Notes: a model not told the origin generated them from the sequence alone. A stretch of 64,000 bases of DNA from RHKX01 sp963839535 (GCA_963839535.1 CAWIVF010000003.1:84218-148217), one strand, 5' to 3'. Shown: positions 25,915-35,716, numbered from the stretch's first letter. A program made the numbers and translations.

Positions 25915-27324
25915 CTAGGCGCCGATCAGGTGCTGGCCGTCGACCCGGACGACGTTGCCGTTCAGCCCGGTCGAGGCGGGGCTGGCGAACCAGGCGATCG
26001 CCTCGGCGACGTCGACCGGCAGGCCGCCCTGCGACATCGAGTTCATCCGGCGGCCGGCCTCGCGCGGCCCGATCGGCATCGCGGCCGTCATCGCCGTCTC
26101 GATGAAGCCGGGGGCGACCGCGTTGATCGTGGCTCCCTGCTTGGCGAAGACGGGGGCCATCGACTGGACCATCCCGATCACGCCCGCCTTCGAGGTCGAG
26201 TAGTTCGTCTGCCCGGCGTTGCCGGCGATCCCGCTCATCGACGAGACGCAGACGATCCGCGCGTTCTCGTTCAGCAGCTCGCGCTCGAGCAGCGCGTCGT
26301 TGATCCGCTCCTCGCTGGAGAGGTTGATCTCCATCAGCATCGTCCAGCGCTCCTCGTCCATGCCGCCGAGCGTCTTGTCGCGGGTGACCCCGGCGTTGTG
26401 GACGACCACGTCGACCCCGCCGTGCTTCTTCTGGAGCTCGTCGCAGATCAGCGCCGGAGCGTCCTCGTCGGTGATGTCGGCGACCAGGGCGGTTCCCCCG
26501 ATCGAATCGGTGACCGCCTGCAGCTCCTCGGAGAGGGCCGGCACGTCGAGGCCGACGACGTGGGCGCCGTCACGCTCGAGCGTCCGGGCGATGGCCTCGC
26601 CGATCCCGCGGGAGGCGCCGGTGACCAGCGCGACCTTGCCGTGGAGCGGCCGCTCCCAGTCGATCTCGGGGACCGGGGCATGAACGCCCTCGCTGATGCG
26701 GGCGAGCTGGCCGGAGACGTAGGCGGAGCGCGGCGAGAGGAAGAAGCGCAGGCTCGAGCCGATCTGACCCTCGGCGCCGGGCGAGACGTAGAGCAGCTGG
26801 GCGGTGGCCCCGTAGCGGAGCTCCTTGGCGATCGCGCGGACGAAGCCCTCGAGGGCGCGCTGCGCGGTCGCCTCCCGCGGCTTCTTGCAGTCCTCCGGCG
26901 GGGTGCCGAGCACGACCACGCGGCCCGACGGCGCGACCCGGCGGACGGTCGGGTGGAAGAAGGCCCAGAGCTCGCGCAGCTGCTCGCTGGAGGAGATGCC
27001 GGTGGCGTCGAAGACGAGGCCCTTCCAGCGCTGGTCGCCCGGAGCCTCGGAGTTCCAGACGCCGGCGTCGATGCCGGCGTCGCCGATCGGTGCACGGACC
27101 TCGTCGTCGAGGCGCGAGTCGACCGCGGTCTCGGCCTCGGCGAGGACCTCCGCCACCGCCGGCCCGAGGCGTCCGCCCGGAGCCGAGCCGACGAGCACGC
27201 GGCCGTCGATCAGCGGGGCGCCCTCCTCGTAGCGGTCGAGGGTGACCGGCTGCGGGAGCCCGAGGTTCTTGGCGACGAAGCCGCCGATCGGGTTGTTGAC
27301 GAGCTGCGTGTAGGTGTCCGGCAT
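25915..27324 (-). CDS. fabG: High-molecular-weight 3-oxoacyl-reductase, FabG4-like
   Basis: A 469-aa SDR about twice the usual FabG length. The N-terminal 200 residues form a degenerate, nucleotide-binding-like domain; the C-terminal 250 residues are the active SDR with TGASRGIGEAIA, VVHNAGVTRDKTL, SSMSGIAGNAG and YSTSKAGVIGMV. This layout is that of FabG4 in mycobacteria, which uses NADH to interconvert 3-oxoacyl- and 3-hydroxyacyl-CoA. The start lies 9 nt after the thiolase stop. With MaoC, thiolase and two acyl-CoA dehydrogenases it makes a complete beta-oxidation-type set. Confidence 0.9.
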   Translation of the reverse strand: MPDTYTQLVNNPIGGFVAKNLGLPQPVTLDRYEEGAPLIDGRVLVGSAPGGRLGPAVAEVLAEAETAVDSRLDDEVRAPIGDAGIDAGVWNSEAPGDQRWKGLVFDATGISSSEQLRELWAFFHPTVRRVAPSGRVVVLGTPPEDCKKPREATAQRALEGFVRAIAKELRYGATAQLLYVSPGAEGQIGSSLRFFLSPRSAYVSGQLARISEGVHAPVPEIDWERPLHGKVALVTGASRGIGEAIARTLERDGAHVVGLDVPALSEELQAVTDSIGGTALVADITDEDAPALICDELQKKHGGVDVVVHNAGVTRDKTLGGMDEERWTMLMEINLSSEERINDALLERELLNENARIVCVSSMSGIAGNAGQTNYSTSKAGVIGMVQSMAPVFAKQGATINAVAPGFIETAMTAAMPIGPREAGRRMNSMSQGGLPVDVAEAIAWFASPASTGLNGNVVRVDGQHLIGA

Positions 27325-27333
27325 GGGTTGCTC

Positions 27334-28615
27334 CTAGGCCTCGAGGATCGCGGTGACGCCCTGGCCGCCGGCCGCGCAGATCGAGATCAGGCCGCGGCCG
27401 CCGTTGCGCTTCTTCGACAGCATCTTCGCCAGGTTCCCGACGATCCGGCCGCCGGTCGCGGCGAACGGATGGCCGGCGGCGAGGGAGCCGCCCTTGACGT
27501 TCATCTTCTTGCGGTCGATCGAGCCGAGCGGCGCGTCGAGGCCGAGGCGCTCCTTGCAGAACACCGGGTCCTCCCAGGCGGCGAGCGTGCAGAGGACCTG
27601 CGCCGCGAACGCCTCGTGGATCTCGTAGTAGTCGAAGTCCTGCAGGGTCAGCTCGTTGCGCGCGAGCAGCCGCGGCACGGCGTACGCCGGCGCCATCAGC
27701 AGGCCCTCCTTGCCGTCGACGTAGTCGACCGCGGCGGTCTCGGCGTCGACGAACTGGGCGAGCACCTTCAGCCCGTGCTCGGCCGCCCACTCCTCGCTGC
27801 CGAGCAGCACCGCCGAGGCGCCGTCGCTGAGCGGCGTCGAGTTGCCGGCGGTCATCGTGCCGTCCTCGCCGCCGAAGACGGGCTTCAGCTTGCCGAGCTT
27901 CTCCGCGGTGGAGTCGGGGCGCAGGTTCTGATCGCGCTCGAGGCCGAGGTAGGGGGTGACGAGGTCGTCCTCCCAGCCGGAGTCGTAGGCGGCTCCGAGG
28001 CTCTGGTGGGAGGCGGCGGTGAGCTCGTCCTGAGCCTCGCGCGTGATGCCCCAGTCGCGGGCCATGATCGCGGTGTGCTCGCCCATCGAGAGGCCGGTGC
28101 GCGGCTCCGCGTTGCGCGGGAAGTCGGGGACGACCTGGCCCGGGCGGATCTTCAGCAGCGCCTTGGCGCGGTCCGCCGTGGAGCGGGCGGCGTTGGCCTC
28201 GAGCAGGATCTCGCGCAGGTCGTTGTTGAGCGCGATCGGCGCGTCGGAGGTCGTGTCGACGCCGCAGGCGATCGCCGACTCCTCCTGGCCGAGGGCGATC
28301 TTGTTCGCGGCGAGGATCGTCGTCTCGAGGCCCGTGCCGCACGCCTGGCCCGACGTCGTAGGCCGAGGTCTCGGCGGAGAGCCGGGTGGAGAGCACGGCC
28401 TCGCGGGTCAGGTTGATGTCGCGGCTGTGCTTGAGGACGGCGCCGCCGGCCACCTCGCCGAGGCGCTCGCCGGCGATCCCGGCGCGCTCGACCAGGCCGT
28501 CGAGGGCGGCGGTGAGCATGTCCTGGTTGGAGGCGCGGGCGTAGGGGCCGTTCGAGCGGGCGAACGGGATCCGGTTCGAGGCGAGGACGGCGACGGGACG
28601 TGTTTCGGGCTTCAT
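27334..28615 (-). CDS. fadA: Acetyl-CoA C-acyltransferase (thiolase)
   Basis: About 427 residues. The nucleophilic Cys is in VGQACGTGLETT, the active-site His in EIHEAFAAQ, the loop NVKGGSLAAGHPFAATGGR provides another His, and the second Cys is in CAAGGQGV. One extra G near 28348 (GTCGG[G]CCAG) breaks the frame just before the active-site Cys; restoring it yields the canonical sequence. ATG 28615 starts 43 nt after the acyl-CoA dehydrogenase stop. Similar in layout to mycobacterial FadA2. It performs the thiolytic last step of fatty-acid beta-oxidation or the reverse reaction. Confidence 0.92.
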
Positions 28616-28658
28616 CTGGCTGTGGCTCCTATGGGAGAGGGTTCGCCGCCGGCGGCGC

Positions 28659-29870
28659 TTACTTCAACTCTGACGAGGTCAGACCCAAGAGCTGCCTGGC
28701 GATGATCAGGAGCTGGATCTGCTGCGTGCCCTCGAAGATGTCGAGGATCTTCGCGTCGCGGGCCCACTTCTCGAGGAGCTCCTCCTCGCCGAGGCCCGCG
28801 GAGCCGCAGAGGGCGACGCAGCGCAGGGCGATGTCGACGCCGCTGCGCCCGGCCTTCGCCTTCGCGTAGGAGGCGTGGAGGGAGTTCGGCTTCGAGTTGT
28901 CGGCCATCCAGGCGGCCTCCATCGTCAGCAGGCGCGCCGCCTCGAAGTCGGACTCGAGCTCGAGCAGCTCCGCCGCCGCGGCGTGCTGAGTGTGCGCGGG
29001 GCGGTCGTAGTCGACCTCGATCCCGGCCTCGGCCAGCAGCTCCTTGGTGCGCTCGAGGCTGGCCCGGGCGACGCCGATCGCCATCGCGGCGACCAGCGGG
29101 CGCGTGTTGTCGAAGGTGCGCATGACCCCGGCGAAGCCCTTCTTCGTGTCGATCTCGGGGCTTCCGAGCAGGTCCTCCTTGGGCACGCGGCAGTCGTCGA
29201 GGATGAAGGCGGCGGTGTCGGAGGCGCGGATGCCGAGCTTGTGCTCGAGGCGGTCGAGCTTCAGGCCCGGATTCGATCGCTCGACGACGAACGACTTGAT
29301 CGCGGCGCGGCCGACCTCGCGGTCGAGGGTCGCCCAGACGACGACCAGCTCGGCGCGCTCGCCGGAGGTGACGTAGATCTTCTCGCCGTTGAGGACGTAC
29401 TCGTCGCCGTCGAGCTTCGCGGTCGTGCGGATCGCGGCCGAGTCGGACCCGGCCTCCGGCTCGGTGATCGCCATCGCGGCCCACTTGCCGGCGAACCGCT
29501 TCTTCTGGTCCTCGTCGGCGACCGCGGAGATCGCCGAGTTGCCGAGGCCCTGCCGCGGCATCGTCAGCAGCAGGCCGACATCCCCCCAGCACATCTCGAT
29601 GATCGAGAGGACGGAGGCGAGGTTGGAGCCGTTGCGGTTGCCGCCGTCGCTGCTCTTCTCGGCCTGGCTGACCCCAGCGGCGCCGGCGCCGCTGGAGCTG
29701 CCCCCGTCGTCCAGCCCGTCGATCAGGGCGGCGAGCATGTCGAGCTCCTTGGGGTACTCGTGCTCGGCCGTGTCGTACTTGCGCGAGATCGGGCGCAGCA
29801 CCTCGGTGGCGACCATGTGCGCCTGGCCGACGAGCGGCTCGAACTTCTTCGGGACCTCGAGGTTGATCAT
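28659..29870 (-). CDS. fadE: Acyl-CoA dehydrogenase (first of the fad operon pair by position)
   Basis: A 403-aa flavoprotein. AITEPEAGSDSAAIRTTA is the FAD-binding signature, YVTSGERAELVVVWA follows, and IFEGTQQIQLLIIARQL is the C-terminal signature. An insertion rich in Gly/Ser (DDGGSSSGAGAAG) lies near residue 60. The start overlaps the upstream dehydrogenase stop as TGATG, so the two are translationally coupled and may form a heteromeric alpha2beta2 enzyme, as found for paired actinobacterial FadE proteins. Its catalytic base is not obvious by eye. Substrate chain type is unknown. Confidence 0.9.
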   Translation of the reverse strand: MINLEVPKKFEPLVGQAHMVATEVLRPISRKYDTAEHEYPKELDMLAALIDGLDDGGSSSGAGAAGVSQAEKSSDGGNRNGSNLASVLSIIEMCWGDVGLLLTMPRQGLGNSAISAVADEDQKKRFAGKWAAMAITEPEAGSDSAAIRTTAKLDGDEYVLNGEKIYVTSGERAELVVVWATLDREVGRAAIKSFVVERSNPGLKLDRLEHKLGIRASDTAAFILDDCRVPKEDLLGSPEIDTKKGFAGVMRTFDNTRPLVAAMAIGVARASLERTKELLAEAGIEVDYDRPAHTQHAAAAELLELESDFEAARLLTMEAAWMADNSKPNSLHASYAKAKAGRSGVDIALRCVALCGSAGLGEEELLEKWARDAKILDIFEGTQQIQLLIIARQLLGLTSSELK

Positions 29871-31186
29871 CAGACGAGCAGGCCTCCCTCGATCACGCCG
29901 GCGGAGCGGAGGTCGCGGTACCAGCGCTCGACCGGGTACTCCTTGACGTAGCCGTGGCCGCCGAGCAGCTGGACGGCGTCGGAGCCGATCTTCATCCCCT
30001 TGTCGGCGCAGAGCTTGCGGGCGATCGCGGCCTCGCGGGCGAAGTCCTTGTCCTGGTCGACGAGGCTCGCCGCGCGGTAGGTCGTCAGGCGCATGCCCTC
30101 GACCTCGATCGCGATGTCGGACATGTTGAAGGCGACGGCCTGGCGGTGGGCGATCGGCTCGCCGAACGCCTTGCGCTCCTTGACGTAGGGGATGAGGAAG
30201 TCGAGCGCGCCCTGCGCGGTGCCGACCGTCATCGCGCACCAGGCGATGCGGCTGAGGCGGATGCACTCGGCGTAGATCTCGGCCGCGCCGTCCGCGAGGA
30301 GGGCGCCGGCGCCGACCCGGACGCCCTCGAGCTTGAGCTCGCCGGTGCCGGCGGCGCGCAGGCCGATCGCCGGCTCGGCCTGGGTGAGGACGCCGTCGGT
30401 CGTGGACTCGACGATGAACAGCGCCGGGCCGGAGTCGTCGAGGTCGGCGGCGATCACGAAGAGCTCGGCGTCGGCGGCGCGCGGAACCAGCGCCTTGTGC
30501 CCGTCGAGGATGAAGTCGTCGCCGTCGCGGCGGGCCGTGGTCCGCAGCTCGAAGGGGTCGAAGAGGGGGCCCGGCTCCTGGATCGCCAGCGCCGCGGCGG
30601 GAACGTTCTCGCCGGTGAACTCGGGCAGGTAGGTGGCCTGCTGGTCGGCGTCGCCCCAGAGGCCGATCGCGGTGCTGACCGCGGCGGGGGCGAGGGCCGC
30701 GAAGGCGAGGCCCATGTCGCCGTGGGCGAGCGCCTCGGTGATCAGGGCGGAGGTCACCGCCGAGCGCTCCTCGAAGGCGCCGCCGAGCTCCTCGGGAACG
30801 CCGAGCATCGCGATTCCCAGCTCGGCGCTCTGCTCGAGCAGCTCCTTGGGCGCCTCGCACTTCGCGTCGGCGTCGGTGGCGGCCTTGCGGAGCTTCTCGG
30901 AGGCGAAGTCCCCGACCGCCTCCTGCATCATCAGCTGCTCGTCCGTCGGCGTGATGTCGAAGGAGCCGGAGCTCTTCTTGCGCGGCTGGCGGGCCGGGGC
31001 CGAGCGCTTCTGCACGGCCTGGAAGGTGCGGCCGGCGGCGTTCGCCGCGCGGAAGCCGTTCCTCGTGCCGCGGTAGACGAGCCGCTCGGCGACTCCGCGG
31101 AGGCCGGCGCGATCGATCAGGTCGAGCGTCGCGAGGCGATTGAGCCCACGAAGGGCGACCTGTGTTCCTTGTTCGGCGAGGCTCAT
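29870..31186 (-). CDS. fadE: Acyl-CoA dehydrogenase (promoter-proximal of the pair)
   Basis: A 438-aa protein with an N-terminal extension of about 70 residues (basic, RKKSSGSF) before the acyl-CoA dehydrogenase fold. LAIQEPGPLFDPFELR replaces the usual TEPxAGSD FAD motif, so FAD binding or catalysis may be altered here and completed by the partner. The C-terminal KGMKIGSDAVQLLGGHGYVKEYPVERWYRD segment is typical. ATG 31186 is the first gene of the operon (31186 to 25027), with about 215 nt of upstream intergenic DNA for its promoter. Confidence 0.88.
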   Translation of the reverse strand: MSLAEQGTQVALRGLNRLATLDLIDRAGLRGVAERLVYRGTRNGFRAANAAGRTFQAVQKRSAPARQPRKKSSGSFDITPTDEQLMMQEAVGDFASEKLRKAATDADAKCEAPKELLEQSAELGIAMLGVPEELGGAFEERSAVTSALITEALAHGDMGLAFAALAPAAVSTAIGLWGDADQQATYLPEFTGENVPAAALAIQEPGPLFDPFELRTTARRDGDDFILDGHKALVPRAADAELFVIAADLDDSGPALFIVESTTDGVLTQAEPAIGLRAAGTGELKLEGVRVGAGALLADGAAEIYAECIRLSRIAWCAMTVGTAQGALDFLIPYVKERKAFGEPIAHRQAVAFNMSDIAIEVEGMRLTTYRAASLVDQDKDFAREAAIARKLCADKGMKIGSDAVQLLGGHGYVKEYPVERWYRDLRSAGVIEGGLLV

Positions 31187-31402
31187 GGGAGAGGGGGGCG
31201 CGGGGGCGGAGAGTAGCCGTTCAGTGACGCCGGGCGGGAATTGTTATCACAGATACGTGGCACATCAACTGATGACGACTGCGAGCCGGGAGTGATCCGA
31301 TCCGGGATCGGCCACGAAGAGTGAGGCAGGTCGCAAAGCCGGGTAACAGTGCCCAGGCGACGGCCGGACAAACTCATCGCTCAACCAATCAAGGAGACGT
31401 AC

Positions 31403-32069
31403 ATGTTCCGCAAGTCCCACCTCAACCGCTTCGGCGCAACCGCCCTGATGGTCGGCACCCTGGCCTTCGGAGTCGCCGCCTGCGGCGACGATGAGGACAG
31501 CAGCAGCTCGAGCTCGGCCGCCGACACCAAGCCGGTCGCCGAGATCGCCGACCTCTCCGGCGTCGACACCCAGGTCACGTTCGATGCGGGCTTCGTCGAG
31601 GCCCTGACCGCACTGAAGGTCACCCCCGGCCCCGTTGGCGACGCCGAGATCAGCAAGGACGGCGTCGCGTCGTTCCCGATCACCGGCGGCAACGTGACCT
31701 ACTACGACCCGACCTCCGAGGTCCGTCCCTTCGTTCAGGGGATCATCGACCACGAGGGCAGCGGCCTGAGCCTGACCGCCGGGCGGCACCGAAGTCGAGT
31801 TGACCGACTTCGTGATCGACCCGGGCACCTCTGAGCTGACCGGCACCGTCTCGGTCGACGGCAAGGAAGCGGCGACGGACGCCCTCCTGTTCGACCTCGA
31901 CGGCTCGACGCTGAACCCGCTGGAGACCAACTCCGACGGCTCGGCGACGCTCGAGGGCACCACGGTGACCCTCTCCGAGGACGCCGCAGGCCTGCTGAAC
32001 GACACGTTCGGCATCGAGGACCTCAAGGGCGGCATCGTGATCGGCATCAGCTCGATCACGGTCAAGTAA
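31403..32069 (+). CDS. Secreted lipoprotein, HtaA-like domain (tentative)
   Basis: About 221 residues. A lipoprotein signal ends in the lipobox VAAC followed by GDDEDSSSSSS, a typical flexible spacer. The mature domain is beta-rich: QVTFDAGFVEALTAL, SFPITGGNVTYY, FVQGIIDHEGSGLSL and LTDFVIDPGTSELTGTV. This series resembles HtaA-type domains of actinobacterial surface proteins, some of which bind heme; the match is by pattern only. One extra base near 31783 (GCCGG[G]CGGC) breaks the frame. ATG 31403 has AAGGAG at 6-nt spacing. A strong hairpin at 32112-32141 ends the transcript. Confidence 0.7.
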
Positions 32070-32111
32070 CCCGAGTACATGGCGCGGCCCTCCCGGCCGC
32101 AAGTGAGCGCA

Positions 32112-32141
32112 GCGGCGTCGGACCTCCGGGTCCGGCGCCGC
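32112..32141. terminator. Bidirectional terminator hairpin
   Basis: GCGGCGTCGGACC (32112-32124) pairs with GGTCCGGCGCCGC (32129-32141) with one G-T wobble and a 4-nt loop. It lies between convergent genes ending at 32069 and 32162. Confidence 0.65.
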
Positions 32142-32161
32142 TTCGTCGTTCAGGCCCCCGG

Positions 32162-32991
32162 CTACGGAGCGGGCCAGGGCCGCAGCAGGGCGATCTGCTT
32201 CGAGGTGGCGAGCAGGCGGCCGTTGCGGCTCCAGACCTCGCCCTCCTCGTCGAACAGGCCGTCGATCGAAGCGCGGGAGCGAAAGCGGACGAGGGCATGG
32301 CGATCGCCGGGCGTCGGCTGGGCCCGGAAGTGGATCGTGAGCTCCAGGGTCGGCGCGGCCGAGGGCCCGTCGAGGATGCCGAACGGAGCCGGCCACCACG
32401 CGTCCGTGTACAGGGCGATCAGCTCCGGGGTCAGCTCCGCCGACCCGCGAGCGCGGATCCAGCCGCCGGTGACGGCCTCCTCCCCGCCGGAGAACGGCGG
32501 CGGGCCGAAGCAGGGCCGGGTCTCGAGCCGCTCGAAGAGCGGCGGCGCCCCGGACCAGAGATCCAACTCCGGGACCTGCTCCGGCGCCGGCACGCGCGGG
32601 GCCTGCGGCGTCCACTCGGCCATCCCCTCGTAGGCCGAGGTCAGCACGCAGAGGGCGATCGTGGTCAGCTTGTCGCCCTGGCTCAGGCGCACCGAGCAGG
32701 AGGTGGCCGTGCGGCCCGACCGCTCGACGGTGACCTCGATCCGCGCCTCGCCCGCATGGGGCGGCCGCAGGTAGTGCAGGGTGAGCGAGCGCGGCAGCCG
32801 GGCGTCGTCGGCGATCTCGGCGCGGATCGCGCGCAGGACGATCGCGGCGATGAACCCTCCGTTCGGGCCCGGCGGGCCGAACCAACCGGCGTCGACGGTG
32901 CCGCTGTAGACGCCCTCGCCGAGCGACTCGACGGCGCTGTCGGCGGCGAAGACGTCGGCCTGAGGCGGGCGGCTGGGAGGGGTGCGCCATC
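32162..32991 (-). CDS. Acyl-CoA thioesterase family protein
   Basis: About 276 residues of the double hot-dog TesB-like type. The N-terminal half has DAGWFGPPGPNGGFIAAIVLRA, where the asparagine-glycine loop after a tryptophan strand is characteristic, and the second half has SSTRTVEVTIHFRAQ-like strands ending LLATSKQIALLRP. It probably hydrolyses acyl-CoA. ATG 32991 fits only if one base near 32966 (CCC[G]CCT) is removed, joining MAHPSQPP to PQADVFAADS; otherwise the upstream half has no start codon. Stands alone between the terminator and the divergent amino-acid importer. Confidence 0.75.
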
Positions 32992-33061
32992 GCGGCAGTC
33001 TCGCAACTGAACCGCGCGGGGATAGGATGCCGCCGTCCCGCCCCCCGAGTCGAGGTCGAGC

Positions 33062-33943
33062 ATGTCATCCCTTCGCCTGCCCAAGTTCCTGCTGGTCCTG
33101 TCGCTTCTCGCCGCCTCGCTGCTGGTGGTCGCCTGCGGCGACGACTCCGACGAGGGGTCGGGCTCCGAGACCGCGTCGGGCGACGTCTCGCTGGAGGACT
33201 GCACCCCCGACACGCTCGCGACGAAGAGCGCGGGCACGCTCACGATCGGCACGGACAAGCCGGCCTATCCCCCGTACTTCGTCAACGACGATCCGACCAA
33301 CGGCAAGGGCTTCGAGTCCGCCGTCGGCTACGCGATCGCCGAGCAGCTCGGCTACGAGCCGGCCGACGTCGAGTGGACCGTCGTTCCGTTCAACTCCTCC
33401 TTCGCCCCGGGCCCCAAGGACTTCGACTTCGACCTGAACCAGATCTCGATCACCCCGAAGCGCGCCGAGCAGGTCGACTTCTCCTCGCCGTACTACACGG
33501 CCGATCAGGCGGTGGTGGCGCTCCCCGACTCCAGCGCCGCTGAGGCCGAGGGGCTCGAGGACCTCGCCGACGCCAAGATCGGCGTGCAGATCGGGACCAC
33601 GAGCCTCGACGCGGTGACCGCCTCGATCGAGCCGAGCGAGGACCCGCAGGTGTTCGACACCTCCAACGACGTCGTCTCCGCGCTCAAGAACGGCCAGGTC
33701 GACGCCATCGTGGTCGACACCCCGACCGCGCTCTACCTGACCGCCGCTCAGGTTCCGGAGGCGAGCATCATCGGTGAGTTCGCGGCGCCGGAGGGCGACG
33801 AGTGGGGCGCGCTCCTCGAGCGCGACTCCGAGTTGACCGACTGCGTCTCGGCGGCGGTGGACGAGCTGCGCGAGTCAGGCGAGCTCGACAAGATCCAGCA
33901 GCGCTGGATCAACGCCAGCGGCGGCGTGGCGACGCTCGACTAG
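33062..33943 (+). CDS. Amino-acid ABC transporter substrate-binding lipoprotein
   Basis: A 293-aa extracellular solute-binding protein of family 3. The signal peptide ends in the lipobox VVAC followed by GDDSDEGSG. The mature protein starts its first lobe with LTIGTDKPAYPPYF and continues GFESAVGYAIAEQLGY, DFDLNQISITPKRAEQVDFS, and QIGTTSLDAV in the second lobe. These are typical of polar or acidic amino-acid binders; the ligand cannot be fixed. It heads a three-gene importer with the permease and ATPase downstream. TAGGAT lies about 40 nt upstream, giving a short leader. Confidence 0.9.
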   Translation: MSSLRLPKFLLVLSLLAASLLVVACGDDSDEGSGSETASGDVSLEDCTPDTLATKSAGTLTIGTDKPAYPPYFVNDDPTNGKGFESAVGYAIAEQLGYEPADVEWTVVPFNSSFAPGPKDFDFDLNQISITPKRAEQVDFSSPYYTADQAVVALPDSSAAEAEGLEDLADAKIGVQIGTTSLDAVTASIEPSEDPQVFDTSNDVVSALKNGQVDAIVVDTPTALYLTAAQVPEASIIGEFAAPEGDEWGALLERDSELTDCVSAAVDELRESGELDKIQQRWINASGGVATLD

Positions 33944-34798
33944 CGGGGGCACCCACGCCGACAGGGGAGCCGCAAACCGCGCCCGATCGCCGGGCTGAGC
34001 GCGAGGCCGAGAAGCGGCGGCGCAATCGGCGGGGCGCGACGATCGCGGCCGTCTCCAGCGTCGTCGTGCTCGGCGGCCTGGCCGCGCTCGTCCTGACCAG
34101 CTCGGGCTGGCCCGACGTCCGCGATTCGTTCTTCAACTGGGAGGACTTCAAGGCCACGTTCCCCGACATCGCGGACGCGTTCTGGCTCGACGTCAGGGTC
34201 TTCTGCATCGTCGAGGTCGCGGTGCTGATCCTCGGCCTGGTCGTCGCGCTCGTCCGCAGCACGACGTCTCCGGCGCTGTTCCCGCTGCGTCTCCTGGCGG
34301 CGGTCTACACCGACCTCTTCCGCGGGATCCCGACCATCCTGCTGATCTTCCTCGTCGGCTTCGCGGTGCCCGGGCTCTACCTCAGCGGCGTGCCGACCGA
34401 GCCGGTCGTCCTCGGCGGCTTCGCGCTGACCCTCTCCTACGGCGCCTACGTCGCCGAGGTCTACCGGGCGGGGCTCCGGTCGGTCCACGCCGGCCAGCGC
34501 GAGGCGGCGCTCGCCGTGCGGGTTGAACGAGCGGCAGTCGCTGCGCCACGTCGTCCTCCCCCAGGCGGTCCGCAACGTCGGCCCGCCCCTGCTCAACGAC
34601 TTCATCGCGCTGCAGAAGGACGTCGCCCTGGTCGCGATCATCGGGGTCTCGGGCGAGGCGTTCCGCGTGGCTCAGATCTACGCCCAGACCGAGTTCATCT
34701 ACACCCCGCTCGTCGCCGCCGCGATCCTCTACCTCGCGGTGACGATCCCGCTGGCGCGGCTCCTCGATCGCTGGGAGCGGGGGCAGGCGCGCTCATGA
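33943..34798 (+). CDS. Amino-acid ABC transporter permease
   Basis: About 285 residues, His/Glu/Gln/Arg-opine type. Transmembrane segments include AAVSSVVVLGGLAALVL, FCIVEVAVLILGLVVALV and LVAAAILYLAVTIPLARL. The conserved EAA loop region reads REAALAVRLNERQSLRHVVLPQAVRN after removing one G near 34521 (CGG[G]TTG). No ATG, GTG or TTG lies at a sensible position after the substrate-binding gene stop, so the true start is probably hidden by another indel; the left limit given is approximate. The stop overlaps the ATPase start as ATGA. Confidence 0.85.
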
Positions 34799-35562
34799 GC
34801 GTCCCGAGCAGATCCGGAACCCCGGTGATCGAGGTCCGCGGGGTGACGAAGTCCTTCGGCGACCGCCAGGTGCTGAAGGGAATCGACCTCTCCGTGCACG
34901 AGCACGAGGCGGTCGCCCTGATCGGAGCCTCGGGATCGGGGAAGTCGACGATCCTCCGCTGCATCGACCTGCTCGCCGAGATCGACGACGGCGACATCTT
35001 CCTCGACGGCGACGTGATCACCGATCCGTCCGTCGACGCGATCCGCGTCCGGCGCAAGCTCGGCTTCGTCTTCCAGGCCTACAACCTGTTCCCCCACATG
35101 AGCGTCCTCGACAACGTCACCCTCGGCCTCGTGCGCGCCGAGGGCCTCGACCGGGGCGAGGCGGAATCCCAGGCCCGCGAGCTCCTCGCCCGCTTCGGCC
35201 TCGAGGGCCGCGAGGAGGAGCGGCCCACCCACCTCTCCGGCGGTCAGCAGCAGCGCGTCGCCATCGCCCGCGCCTTCGCGAGGCGGCCGCGGGCGATGCT
35301 GCTCGACGAGGTCACGAGCGCCCTCGACCCGGAGCTCGTCGGCGAGGTCCTCGCCGCCGTCCGGGACCTGAAGGCCGAGGGGATGACGATGATCATCGCC
35401 ACCCACGAGATGGGCTTCGCGCGGGAGGTCGCCGACACCGTCGGCTTCCTCCACGAGGGCCGCCTGGTCGAGGTCGGCCCGCCCGAGCGCGTCCTCGAGG
35501 ACCCCGAGGCCCCGGAGACGAAGGTCTTCCTCCGCCGCCTCCTGGCCGCGGGCCGGGCCTAG
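34795..35562 (+). CDS. glnQ: Amino-acid ABC transporter ATP-binding protein
   Basis: A 255-aa importer ATPase. Walker A GASGSGKST, Q-loop FVFQAYNLFPHMSVL, signature LSGGQQQRVAIARAF, Walker B AMLLDEVTSALDPE, and the H-loop IIATHEM are all intact. The PHM of the Q-loop region is typical of polar amino-acid importers (GlnQ/HisP group). ATG 34795 overlaps the permease stop, showing translational coupling. The intergenic hairpin repeat at about 35576 follows and probably ends the transcript. Confidence 0.93.
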   Translation: MSVPSRSGTPVIEVRGVTKSFGDRQVLKGIDLSVHEHEAVALIGASGSGKSTILRCIDLLAEIDDGDIFLDGDVITDPSVDAIRVRRKLGFVFQAYNLFPHMSVLDNVTLGLVRAEGLDRGEAESQARELLARFGLEGREEERPTHLSGGQQQRVAIARAFARRPRAMLLDEVTSALDPELVGEVLAAVRDLKAEGMTMIIATHEMGFAREVADTVGFLHEGRLVEVGPPERVLEDPEAPETKVFLRRLLAAGRA

Positions 35563-35573
35563 AGCGCCGAGCG

Positions 35574-35690
35574 AATGGCGCCTTAGCGACGCATTACGTC
35601 GTAAAGGCGCCAATGACATTCGAGAGGCCAGTCGGCTCCGTCCCCCTCCTCCCTCATCAGCCCAAACAAACTCTCGGGCCGCCGCACCGG
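35574..35690 (+). repeat. Dispersed intergenic repeat, copy 2
   Basis: Partner of the element at 960-1085. Shared blocks are AAAGGCGCCAATG (35603-35615), AGGCCA, a C/T-rich tract and CAGCCCAAAC (35658-35667). In this copy the hairpin is nearly perfect (35576-35612). It lies between the convergent ATPase and acyl-CoA dehydrogenase genes. The block order and spacing agree with copy 1, but the hairpin stem sequence differs in several places, as expected if the structure rather than the sequence is kept. Confidence 0.6.
35576..35612. terminator. Long hairpin within the repeat, probable terminator
   Basis: TGGCGCCTT (35576-35584) pairs with AAGGCGCCA (35604-35612) and CGACG (35587-35591) with CGTCG (35597-35601), separated by an AG/TA mismatch and a CATTA loop: 14 pairs in 16 positions. 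It follows the importer ATPase stop by 13 nt. Confidence 0.6.
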
Positions 35691-35716
35691 TCCCGGGCGC
35701 GAAGCGCGAAGCGCCC

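Noticed and set aside
24994..28416. A 1140-codon open frame antisense to the fatty-acid operon
   Set aside because: The composition is an antisense shadow of conserved minus-strand enzymes; no domain or start signal supports it.
28659..31186. Single fused 700-aa acyl-CoA dehydrogenase
   Set aside because: The long frame joins the true second gene to an out-of-frame shadow of the first; the TGATG junction marks two separate genes.
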